Below are positions 33,531 through 44,474 of a DNA stretch of 64,000 nt, piece by piece. Position 1 is the stretch's first letter, and each line of letters begins with the position of its first letter. Origin of the DNA: Cinnamomum chago (lineage: Eukaryota; Streptophyta; Magnoliopsida; Laurales; Lauraceae); the NCBI GenBank assembly GCA_038049695.1, contig CP142451.1, positions 65,096,001 to 65,160,000 of the forward strand, written 5' to 3'. The notes beneath the pieces were generated by a model. That model ran no database searches and was not told the DNA's origin. It was given only the letters and a program-made list of their open reading frames with translations. The position numbers were made by a program, and so were the translations under genes.

Positions 33531-34390
33531 AGTTGATATCGGGAATTGGCATCCTCTTTGTTAGCCCCGACAAGCACATGATTCCACATGCTTTCTCGCT
33601 ACTAGAACCATGCTCAAACAATGCAGTTGAGTACCAAGCCTTGATTGTAGGATTGGAACTCACCCTAGAATCTGTCATCACCATGCTGGAAGCTTTTGAG
33701 GACTCTCAACTGATCGTCAACCAAATGAATCAGAAATTTGAAGTCAGGAAGCCTGATCTGTTGCCTTACTACAACAAGGCGCAATCGCTCGAACAAAAGT
33801 TTGACATCTATCACATCACCCACATCCTCAGAGGTGAAAACATCCGTGCAGATGCTCTGGCCGGACTCGCCGCATCTATGGCAATCCAAGAAGGGGAAAA
33901 CATGCAAATTACAGTGTGTCAAAGAAGGATTCTCCCTCCTCTTAAGACACACCTAGCAGTTGCTGAATGCCACCAATTACCTGGAAGTCAGATCTCCATC
34001 CTCACACCTCCAATCGGCGACTGGAGAGATCCATTCATTGATTACACCATGTTCGGAATCCTCCCTGAAGATCCAAAAGAATGGGTAAGCATTCAAAGAC
34101 GAGCCCCAAACTTTCATTTGGATATACCTTCAAAAATCCTTTATAGAAAATCCTTCGACGGAGTACTTCTGTACTGCTTGTCGCAACAAGAGGCCGAGGA
34201 AACCCTCAAAGAAGTTCATACTGGTCTTTGTGGAGCTCATCAGGCTGGTCCCAAGCTCTACGATCAAATAAAAAGGTTAGGATATTACTGGCCTACCATG
34301 GTAGCTGACGCCATATAATTTGCTAAACGCTGCCGCCAATGCCAAGTTCATGGAGACTATGTTCATGGTTTGAAACAAAATCCTTAAACC
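33531..34390 (+). pseudogene. pol: G1 second (archaeal-like) RNase H and integrase zinc-binding segment
   Basis: After S4 the domain continues with GIGILFVSPDKHMIPHAFSL, NNAVEYQALIVGLELTLE (catalytic Glu), FEDSQLIVNQMN (Asp) and NIRADALAGLAAS (Asp): the extra RNase H that defines Tat elements. Next comes the linker and the integrase N-terminal HHCC segment (EVHTGLCGAHQAGPKLYDQI, LGYYWPTMV, CRQCQVHGDYVH). The recognisable pol ends here in this copy. Homologous DNA in G2 (51438-51902 and 62334-62867) carries the integrase core and C-terminus. The copy is broken. Confidence 0.82.
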
Positions 34391-34544
34391 CAAAATTCAT
34401 GGTTTGAAACAAAATCAAGACTCAGGAATTTCCACCCTAGTCGACCCTAACTTTTACAAACAAAAATGGTTTTAAGTCAAAATTTACGACCTTGGTGTCT
34501 TTAAAAAAAAGGGTTTTTTTTAAAGAAACCTCGGGAAAGCGACA

Positions 34545-34935
34545 CTAAGTCGATACTCGCAAAACCAAAAAATCGGAAGGATGCGAACCCCATTATATAC
34601 TTCCAAAATTTCAAAATCGCAAGGAAGCGACACTTTGTCGATACTTCCAGAGTTTCAAAAATCGTGGAGATGCAACATTCCAGTTGATATCCACAAACCC
34701 AAAATTCAAACAAAAACCGAGGTCCAAAAAAAAGACCTCAAATTTCAAAAATCGTGGGGAAGCGACATTCAATCGATACCCATAAAACCAAAATTTTGAG
34801 AAAAGCAGGGAAGTGACACTTAGTCGATACTTGCGCCCAAATTCGCAAGGAGGTGACATTCTATCGATACTCGCAACCGAATGAGCAAGGAGGCAACATT
34901 CCATCAATACTTGCAAGACCATTCAGCAGGGAGGC
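34545..34935. repeat. G1 minisatellite 1 (TCGATACTTGC type)
   Basis: About seven units of 50-65 bp: GCAAGGAGGTGACATTCTAT followed by CGATACTYGCAA or close variants. The array continues after solo LTR S5 at 37727-37760. The counterpart in G2 is about 50650-51090 on the opposite strand. It lies between the pol end and the antisense gene. Confidence 0.75.
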
Positions 34936-37726
34936 TGTTAGACCCCGACCCAGACCAATTCGATTAGTGTGTGATTAGTATGTGTTTAGTCCTAAGTGGG
35001 TTTAGTTGTCGTTGGGTTAGAAGTAATTAGTTTTAGTCTTGGACACAACTTTGGGAATTTTGAGAACGTTTAGTATTAGTCAGACACACTAAGGAAGGCC
35101 TGGTGCACGTGTAAGCTTGGGAGGATCGTATCGGTTTCCGTGTAATTGTGATTTTGATTTCATTTGAATGATTTTTCTATGTGTTACAACTTTCGTCTTA
35201 AGCCCATTCATGTTTGAAGCCCAAAAACCCAAGTTCTGGCCCAAGAAGGGTAAAGTTGTCTTTTACACACAAATCTGGACACAATTTTCGAGATCTCAAA
35301 AACCATGTCAAAAATATACTTTTTGGAAACTAGATATTTCAAGGATCGTTTTATCCTTCTTCGTCAAAGTCATTTGAGGCCCACAAGATCATGTTTTTGT
35401 CATTTCAAGGTTCAAAATTCATTGGGCCCCATTGTCATCACTTAAGCATAACCCTCATCTCTTTCATTCATTCCCCCAAAATTCTTGCAACTTTCTTAAC
35501 CTAGGGCTGAAAATCCCTCTTTCCTTTCCACCTTCCTCACCTTGCATGATCTAGCTAGAGATCTCCAAAAAAAATTCCAAGGCCATCATCTTTTTCCTCT
35601 CATCTCAAGCTTCCTGTTGATGTCTCCTTCTTGAAAGCTAAAGTTAGGAAAGCTCTCCATTTTCTTCATTCCTTCTTGTTTGAGCATTTCTAGGTAAGAG
35701 CTTCAACCCATACTTTTCATGAAGTCTTTTTGGTTCTTAAAAATCTTGTTTTTCATGTTACAAACCCCTTTGGTAAAATGGGTTTCTTGTTTTCAAGATT
35801 GAGTGAGTTTTGTGTGGTTTTCATGGGTTTTTGTAGTTCTTTGGATTAGTGAGTGAAGTGCTTGGAGAAGTGTGAGACATCTTGGACTAAGGCAAGTAAT
35901 CTCTATAGGTTCAATGTTGCATGTGTATTTTGAGTTCATTGTTATTTTAGGAATTTTGCATATAAACTTGTTTACAAGCTTCATGATCATGTTTTCATTG
36001 GATTGGATGTTTGAAATGGTGAAAATGAACCCTTGGTGAGCATGAAGGCTCAAGGGATTGTATGTGACTTAAGGATGAGATGAAGGAGAAAAATGTGTGG
36101 GAAGTTGTACAAGAGAAAGGCTTTTTCTGCACTCAGCAAGCACAGGTAGAAGCTTGTCCGCTCGAGCGACCAAGCCACTGCTTGGTCCGAGCGCAGACAG
36201 AGAGCTGTCCGCTAGAGCGACCTCATGTCCGCTCGAGCGAACTGCCCACTGTTTAATCTGGAGCAAGACAGAGAGTTGTCCGCCCGAGCGACCTTATTGT
36301 CCGCTCGAGCGAACTGTCTTTCTCGAGCGAAGTGTCAATACCTTACAAGTTCCGCTCGAGCGAACCTGCCAGATTCAGGAAGAAGAATTATTTCATTTGT
36401 GTATTTTTTTGAAGGTTGAAAAACTAGACTATGTTAAGGGTTTTGACTTGACATTGTGTAAATGGAACTTCGAAATGCAACCCAACTTCGGGGACACCAA
36501 TTCTTGTATATTCTGACATTTGGGGTCCCAAGTGCACAAAGGTCAATTAGTAGCCTTAACACATGCTTGTTAGATTTCGTATTTTGAATTTCCGTCTTGG
36601 TACGATAAGTACTATCGTGCACTCGTTTTGAATTTCAAGTATAAGCTTGTTTTGAAGATTTGTTTCAAGAAAAAGGGGATCACTTCCTAAGCGTGTTATG
36701 CATATTAATTATGCCTTTTGCTAGTCGTGTTTGATGTGTTTTGATAAGTGATTTTTCCTCTTTTTTTATCTCGACGTGTTTAGACCGTGTTTCGCGTGTT
36801 TTGTGCATTCATGAATTAAGTGAACACCACTGAGCTTGGATTGCCCTTTCAGTTTGATCCATTGTCTAGGGGGTCCTTAAACATGTGGACTGTCTGCAGA
36901 CTGGTCGTGTATTTATTACACATCGTGCGTGTCCGGTTCCGCGGCCGGAATCCCCATATATGTGGGAATCTTGTCGTGATGATATTATGTATATCGTGCT
37001 TGTCGTGCGTGCTTGCTCTTTTCATTATATATATGATAGAGAAAGGATGGGCTCTTTATGGAATGTAACTAATAATGATATTCTAAGTATGCATGTTAGC
37101 TTTACTCATATTTTGAAATGTATCTTAGTCTTGTAACTGTTTACAATCCAGCAAAATGTCTTTATATGTTCTCTAAAGGTTTACTATTTTATGTTCATAC
37201 CTAAATTGATTACCTGCCAAACCGTTGTGTTTGACTCTTGTTATTGGTGCCCAGGTGCAGGCGACGTTACCTTTGAGGAGGAGCGTCCGGAGGACGCTTT
37301 TGAGTCAACCCCTGTTAGAGAGTGGCAGCCCGACGATGTCAACTAGACGTCGGACGGGTTCTTGAGTTTCGTCATTATGTCATGGGTTTCTTTTGTTATT
37401 TTGAGAATTGTATTGGCCTCTGTTGGCCTCTCATGGGTTGTAACTAAAACTTAACTTACTTTTGAGTTAGTCTCATAACTTGAATCTTGATGGGAATGCC
37501 ATCTTAACTTCTTCCTTTGATACTATGCCTTGTTATTATTTGTCATAGCACTTAAGGATTTATTGGTGCTTATCTTGATGTGATTTGCTACACGCTTCCG
37601 CATACTTGATCATGTGAGTCAGATTCCATGTGTCTTTGGGAATCCTCACTGCGGGAACCTGTGGGAAAACATAAACAACGCAATCGGCATCGTTGCGGGC
37701 CCGGGACCCGTTCCGGGGTCTCGACA
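34936..37726 (+). mobile_element. Solo LTR S5, gypsy-type, TSD GAGGC
   Basis: It starts TGTTAGACCCCGACCCAG and ends CCGGGGTCTCGACA, flanked by GAGGC at 34931-34935 and 37727-37731. It is 2791 bp. It shares with S2 and the 4504-5628 fragment a block with CTTTTTGGAAACTAGATATT (35318-35337) and general layout, so it is a relative, perhaps of the Tekay/Del group. Its own palindrome array lies at 36159-36362. No coding domain. Confidence 0.88.
36159..36362. repeat. Palindrome array CGCTCGAGCG in S5, 71-72 bp period
   Basis: CGCTCGAGCG (or one-base variants) starts at 36159, 36210, 36230, 36281, 36302 and 36353. Steps are 51, 20, 51, 21 and 51 bp, a tandem unit of 71-72 bp with two palindromes about 20 bp apart. 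Flanking words are GTCC before and ACC or AAC after. Confidence 0.8.
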
Positions 37727-37759
37727 GAGGCCACTTTTAGTCGATACTTCCGTGTTTGA

Positions 37760-38215
37760 AAATCGAAACCCGGCTCTCATGCCAAAAAATCGGCTATAAA
37801 TGCCAAAAAACCCAGCTCTCATGCCAAAAATCGGCTTTCATGCGATTCCAAAATAGGCTTTAAATGCCACAAAACCTGGCTCTCATGCCAATTCAAAATT
37901 TGGCTTTCATGCCAACAAAAAAGAACTCGGTTTTAAAAAAAAGATCGGCTATAAACACAACAAAAATCAGCTCTCATGCCAAAAATTGGCTATAAACGCC
38001 ACAAAAATCGGCTATAAATGCCACAAAATCGGCTAATAATACCACAAACCCGGCTTTTAAGCCACAAAAAACCGGCTTCCATGCCATCCCAAATTTTGGC
38101 TTTTACGCCACAAAATTCCAGCTTCCATGACGACCCAAATTTTGACTTTCATGCTATCTCAAAATTCGGCTTCCATGCCATCTCAAAATTCGGCTTTCAC
38201 GCCAAAACAACCATT
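37760..38215. repeat. G1 minisatellite 2 (GGCTNTCATGCCA type)
   Basis: Some 20 units of about 20-25 bp such as GGCTTTCATGCCAACAAAA and GGCTATAAATGCCACAAAA. Each has a small dyad (GGC...GCC). The G2 counterpart is 49990-50640, reversed. It lies just beyond the 3' end of the antisense gene, so its transcript may read into it. Confidence 0.8.
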
Positions 38216-38466
38216 TGATAAAAGTTTTTTCACAAAATGACAAACTTTTGATCAAATTTCCAAACAAACATTCTCATTTAGCTATTGCTTGAATTTATCA
38301 CTAAAAGAATTTGAGTGAAAAGAGGGAATACAAAAAAAGAGAAGTGCTAAAAAAAATGTCCACACGCACTACAAGAGAAAGAGTACCAAAAAATATGTGT
38401 GTATACATGGGTACCGAAAAAAGAAGAAGAAAAAAAAGGTTTGTTACAAGAATCAGGAGCTCAGTC

Positions 38467-41400
38467 TCACATGGTCTTCAACGAACGACTCAACTGCTCA
38501 AGCAGACTCTTGGCCTTAGCCTCTAAAGCTTCCAGGCCGCGTTTCTTCAAGATCTTCCCATAAAATGCGGAAGAACGCCGCGATCCGTCTGCAGCACGGG
38601 GAAGCTCTTCCCAAAGAATCTGCCATTGCTCGTACTCTTGAGTCTTCCTCCGGAGATTGCTCTCGGCCTCCTCGACTTGGCGAATCAGAGTCCCTTCTTT
38701 GGCACGAGCTTCCACAATGGCGGCCCATTTTGCAGCAGCTTGTTCCTCTAATAGCTCAAAATGCTGCCTGGTCTCAACGACCTCTCTATCAACACAGCTT
38801 AGGTCTTCTGTCAGCTCAATGATAACTAACTCAGTAACGGTCCTCTCCCGAACGAATTGCTTCCGAATCCGCGAGACCTCGTTCAGTTCAGACTTGACCG
38901 TGCCAGAAGGCTCCAAAAACATCTCGTTGAAGAAGTCACCACTTGGGAAGCTCTTGGTTTCATTCCACTTGTTCCCTAGAGCCATGACTTCATCAACGAA
39001 AAGCCTTTACACCTGCAATGTCCAGATCGACTTCTTCGCTATCGGCAAGGATGTCTTTTACATGCTTGATCATGCCAAAGCCGATTTCCAAATGGCCAGA
39101 AGAAAGAGTTTTGACCGATGAGCTCAAAACGCTTTTCAACACTTTCTTCGCATACTCAAGAGATGGCCCGGATGAAGGCTCGCCCCTCTCCATTGGTCGA
39201 CTGCCCGTGTCATGTCCTACTGGAGGAGTGATCATTAAGCTCTTTCTAATCGGAGACACCGGCGAAGGAATCTGCTCAGAAGATTTTGTCTCTGCTGCAT
39301 TAAAACTGGAAGAAGAAGTCCGTACTTCTGGTTCAACTGCAGGCATCCCCTGCTCTGGCACTGAGAAAGACGGAGGAACTTCTTCTGCTACCTCACAACC
39401 TGCCAGCAAAACAAAACAAAAAAGGGGGTATGAATATGATCATGTTGAAAAAATCATTATCATCAAGGTTATTGCTACAAATACCTTATTTGACGATCGG
39501 CGGAATACTTTCTGCCTCCATGAGTTCATCTGAAGCGTCGTCAAAGGCCGCATCCATGGATGACTCGAAATCGTCGGAATCCTGTGGCAAGTCAGTTGAC
39601 AAGAAAACAAGCAACATGTTAGCAGGTGACAGCACAGACAAAAAAGAAAGAAAATACAAAGAAGTCATACCAGGTGAAGATTCTGGAAACACTCCAGAGG
39701 CCCTAGGTTCTTCTTCAGATGCCACAATCGGATCCGTCATTGCTTCATTAGCCGGAACCTCACGCATCACCAAGTCTTCATCTTCCACTGAAAAAAGGGA
39801 GAAAAGGCGAATAAAAAAAAGAAAATCTTAATGAAAGAAATAGAGAGAGAAAAAGGAAGAATCATACCTTCATCAATGGTTTCTTCCTCTCGACTCCTCT
39901 TTTCCGGAGGCTCATCAGCATCCTTTGACGTCTCTTCAGCAATGGTGGGAGGGACTTCTAAATCAAGAGAGTCTTCATGCCGTCTCTTATTGCGGCGCTG
40001 CCCTCTTTTCCTCTTGCTTCTATGGGTTGGTTTACTTGAAGTACCCGCCTCATTGTCAAAGTCAGGAGCTTCACTTGATTCCTCACCAGATGGTCTGCTC
40101 TTTCCAGTAGACGCCATGGAAGCTTTCGTTAGATCCGCCTGCATCCAAGTATCGATCTCGGCTTCCTCCTCTTCTAGCTGTTCCAAGACTTCACTAGGTA
40201 TCTCTTGTACAACTCCTGATCTGATGATGTCCTGCTCACTGAGAAAGCCAATCTTGTGTTTCTCTTTGGAAAGGAAAGCCAGAACTTCCTCTCGCCGAAC
40301 TCCATCAGATCTGCCAAGACCCTTCCCAGGAGATTGCTTGACATCAAGCTACTTCTTGGAAAGCCCTCGGTACACTGAAAAGCTTTCCGCAAGCCATTTC
40401 GTGAAGCCAGCAGTCCGGAAAGTGGGTAGCTTAGGATAAGAAATCATGGCGGTAGTGTCCTCCGCACTGTAAAAGGCCCATGCATTCCTCCCGTCCTGCA
40501 AGCCTCCAAAACACTTCACCATGCTCGAAGGCGCTCCAACAGCGCCTTGAGAGGAGCCCAACTGCAGCGCGAAATGCGAAGGAACATATGGCTGGATATC
40601 AACAAAAAGATGTCTCTGGTACACCATCGTACTAACACGTATGTTAAAAAGCCAACCCTTTTTTGCATTGGTCAATGAGTAATGTCTTCCGGACCCCGCC
40701 CTGGTGGAATCACGGGAGGCACGAAAGTCAAAAGCCTTCTTCCGCAAACCTGGAGAAAGCTTCATTGAAGATTGCCAGATCTCGACGTCCCTGAACTGTC
40801 GGATCCTCAAATGGGCAGACGAAAGAGATTCGGAAACGGCTGTCCCTCTAGCCAACCGAATCATGAAAGGGTCATAATCCTGTGCAACTCCTAAGCGATG
40901 GAAGCCGGGACAGTGGTAAACATACCACGAATAGAAAATATGGGTTGAAAATACCCTGTTCATAGGGAGCCCCAGCCGAACCAGGAAAGCAGCAGCCTGC
41001 AGTTCGGTACACAAGTAGGAGTAAAGAGCTAGTACCAAAGCCAACCGCTCTTCGAACGCCATCTGACAAGCCAGAAAAACACACTGCGGCCTGATGTGTG
41101 TTCCATCTCCTCCAGCAAAAACAGCCTCAGCCAACCAATAAATGAGGTAAACTGCGAGATCCCTCCGCAGTGCAATGTCAGGATAAATGGCATCTGTACT
41201 TCCGAAGAACTTCTTCAAGACATCTCACGTGACGGAGATCTTCTCAAACCTGGGTTCTTGGCCCTAGCATCTTGGGCCATACCATCAGAAGACTCTCCGC
41301 CGTCAAAGAAGTTGGAGCAACAATTCTTCCAACTGCTACACTGGAGTTTCAAGCCCTCCTTCTCCTTCAAAAAATCATAGAAGGCGACGAGCTGAAAGTA

Positions 41401-43320
41401 CAAGAGCCTAAACTTCTAAGACTGCTCCTCAAGGACATTGTTGATAGGCATAAACTCCTCTTAGAGTTTACCAAGGATAGGCAGCCCGGTGATGGCGCTT
41501 AATTCCTTCAAAGTAAAACCAATCTCATTGTTCGTCACAACGAAGGTGTTGGTTGGTTTGTGGAAGGAATGGCTCTAGCATGGCCATGAAGGCCTCATCA
41601 GAGAAAACCACGGTCTTCCGAAAAGCGCGAACCGCAACGAAGATCCCGGCCTCCTTCAAAATGGCTTCACCAACCTGCAGGGTGTGATCAGTCTATGATT
41701 CCCAGCTCGAATCAGCACTGAAACGACCACGAAGTCGAAAAGGCTTCACCCAATTGTTGCCATCACCCCGAAAAATGCCAAGGCCAACCAGTCTCAAATT
41801 GACCGACAGATGCTCAGAACCCTAGTACCCACTGGAGGGCATCAACATGTCTATATGGACAGGCGACTTCTCCATATATTCGGAAGGGCCGCAAAAAAAA
41901 AACCCCGATCTTTATCACATTGGTCCTCTTCACCCAACTTGGAGGATCCTCCCTCTCGGGACGCGTGGGAGAAAGACTCATGATCAAGATAGTTCGATCA
42001 AAGGTCGACCAGGTAGAAAGAGTTATCTCCTCACCATCAGCTGTGTAAGAGAACTGAAAACATCTCCTCTGGTATGTCAAGTCGTCAAGGACTACGTCAC
42101 CAAAGAAAAAGGTAGGCTTGGGCACAATGCTCTGATTGTCCATGACCCAAGGACGGTTGCTTACCATAATCATGTAAAACTCCTCATCCTTGAGAGCGAT
42201 CAATCGTCGCCTTATCTCATCACTGTTGAGGGAGTCACATTCTTCGAAGTTCTTCTCCACAAACTAGACCTTCTCCCAGGCCTGCTGTACGACCACATTA
42301 GGAGACCTGGTAGACCGACGAGGTGCATCAGTAACAGGCTCTTTGCCCTTGTTCATTCTGGAGGAACTACCTGCAAAGGATGGAAATGGAAAAATCAATC
42401 ATCAAAGTGACAGAATTTTGCTAAAAACATTCTAGCGAAATTTTGGGATGATTCCGGGACAATTCCGAAGAAAAGGGAAACATCCCGAAGAAGATAGGAA
42501 GCTTGAAGATGAGCTCAACACCGCTGCAAGCTCAATGAAGCATCCTCAAAGAAGGTTTGAACTCAAACATTGCTGCGAGATCAAACCAATCTCATCAACT
42601 CTCCGCAAGCTTAAAGAAGGGCTCAACATCATTGCGAGCTCCAAACTCCAAAACTTGCAAAGCTCCTCAAAATCCAGCAAGATCAGGAAAGGGCTCAACA
42701 TTGCTACGAGCTCCAAATCCCAAAACTTGCAAAAGATTTCCAAGTATGCATCATTATGCTCCCAATCAATTTACGAAAAAGCATGCATCCAAAAAATTCA
42801 TCATGCATTAGATGCTAGGAAAACTTTAACCAAAGTTTGATCAATTCCAACCCAACTTGGTCAAAACCAATCAAACTTTGTCAAAGTCAAAATTCATGTT
42901 GACTTAACCTAGAGATTCTAGCCTTTTATCTTAATGCATCAAAAAAAGAGAAAGAAAGAAATATGCATGAACATCTTGGAATGCATAAACCTCATTATCT
43001 TGGTGAGCAAAAAAAAAAAAAAAAAAAGAGAGAAATTTCTTCAGAAAAAAAAAAAAATTGGCCAATAGGCCGTGGCCCACTGCCACATGGCAGTACGGCT
43101 AAGTCCATACGGACCTGTCTGTACAGCCAAAGGAAAATAAAAAAAACGTGCAAAAAAAAAAACTCAAAAAAAGAGGCAGCACGTGAAAAAAAAGAAGAAA
43201 AAACATGTGGAGAAAAGGAAAAAGAAAGAAGAGAAAGGAGAAAGAAAAGAAAAGAAAAAGGAAAGAATTCTACTTCAACATGGAGTTTCTTGCGAAGGAA
43301 GAAAACTTATTTGAAGCCAT
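38467..43320 (-). pseudogene. G1 antisense gene: intron-bearing PMD protein
   Basis: Minus strand, opposite to G1 pol. Exon 1 is 43311-43320 (ATGGCTTCAA), intron 1 is 42371-43310, and exon 2 is about 42370-39868. Short exons and introns follow (introns about 39867-39788, 39670-39602, 39484-39400), then a last exon to 38467. The N-terminal part has EEFYMIMVSNRPWVMDNQSI. The plant mobile domain core (41218-40349, open for 289 residues) has RRDLAVYLIYWLAEAVFAGG, CQMAFEERLALVLALYSYLC and FLVRLGLPMNRVFSTHIF. Then come a Lys/Arg-rich stretch (HRSKRKRGQRRNKRRHEDS, a likely nuclear signal) and a coiled-coil tail. Homology to G2 and G3 over exons and introns shows it belongs to the element, not to the site. 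The copy is broken, with several breaks. Role unknown. Confidence 0.78.
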
Positions 43321-43445
43321 TGATGGAGAAGAAGAAGAAAAGCTTGAAGATCTTTGAAGAAGGAGAAGAATTCTTGATCTTAGAGCACTCTTGGAGACTC
43401 TTGCAAATAAAAAAAGCAATGAAGCAAGGATCCAATCTCCTCTTG

Positions 43446-43453
43446 CTTTTATA
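43446..43453 (-). promoter_or_regulatory. TATA box of the G1 antisense gene
   Basis: TATAAAAG on the minus strand, 126 bp before the ATG at 43320. Position and spacing match G2. Confidence 0.6.
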
Positions 43454-43529
43454 GAACAGAGCAAATCAAAAGAGGAAACAAAGAAAGGAGGTAAGTGCTA
43501 AAAATTAGCAACCTTCCGAAAAAAAAGGA

Positions 43530-44235
43530 GATTTGAGATATTCTTGACCAAAGAGAAGATTCTTTGAGAAATTTTCTCCAAAAAGAAAGGGAACGAGAAA
43601 TATTCTCTCCCAAAGAGAGATACTTTGAGAAAATCTCTCCCAAAAGAAAGGAGACTTGAGAGATTCTCTCCAAGTAAGAATATTTTTAGATATTCTCTAT
43701 CCAAAAGAGATATTTTTAGATATTCTTTACAAAATGACACTATGTGAGATCTAAGCCATCTTTAAAAACTTATGGTCCCATGGGCTAGCCCACATGAGCC
43801 AGGTTTGACCACCTAGGCACTAAAAAGGGTTTCCTTTCAAAATTTCCTCTTACCAAGATCACATAAAATGGTTCCATGCTTCTTTTGAGTTGATTGGACC
43901 ACACACGAAAAAATAAATCCAAGCCTCATGAGCTTCCAAAATTTCAAACCATCCCACCTCATATACCAAATTGAGCCAAAATCTTGAAATTGACATTCCA
44001 CAAAATCCAAACCAGACCCCCTAGCTTGCCACATACAGCTTGTTAAGTCACAAGGTCAAAACCAAATCTGACCCCCTCAATTTGCCACATACAAGCTTGT
44101 TGGGTCACAAGGTCAAAATCAAAAATCAAACCCCGACTCCCTAACCTGCCACATACAGCTTGTTAGATCACATGGTCAAAAACCAAAAAATCCTTCTTGA
44201 CCACCTGATGCGCCACATAAAGCCCTTAGGTTCAC
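43530..44235. repeat. G1 short repeats between antisense promoter and LTR
   Basis: Two repeat sets: 43530-43740 with GAGATATTTTTAGATATTCT-type words, and 44015-44235 with TGCCACATACAGCTTGTTAG-type units of about 65 bp. They are the reversed counterparts of 16285-16505 and 15700-16020 in G2. No gene. Confidence 0.7.
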
Positions 44236-44460
44236 AAAGTCAAAAGGAAAACCCAAAATCCAAAACCCAAATCCAACTCCCTCATGTCATTTTCAAAACT
44301 TTGCCTTGAGGTGGTACGTGATCCCTCTCACTACCATAAAATCCCCTTGGGAACTCAAAAGGCTATAAAAAAATGCTTAAAGACTCTTGGTTAAATCAGA
44401 AGCTCTCCTTCAAGTTTTTCTTCGAGGTACATCGACTCCAAAAGCTACTCGTCGCTGTAC

Positions 44461-44474
44461 TTCGAGGGGGCATT
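44461..44474 (+). promoter_or_regulatory. Polypurine tract of G1
   Basis: CGAGGGGGCATT directly before TGTTGACACC of LTR C; the plus-strand primer. It fixes LTR C as the 3' LTR and the pol strand as sense. Confidence 0.85.

Noticed and set aside
40349-41218. A normal host PMD gene (MAIL1/MAIN-like) at this locus
   Set aside because: The same gene with the same introns is in three separate Tat elements at the same internal place, between the minisatellites and the polypurine tract. It is cargo of the element.
43000-43454. Lys/Glu-rich open frame as a nuclear protein
   Set aside because: It is an A-rich stretch that mirrors the T-rich first intron of the antisense gene and has no domain.
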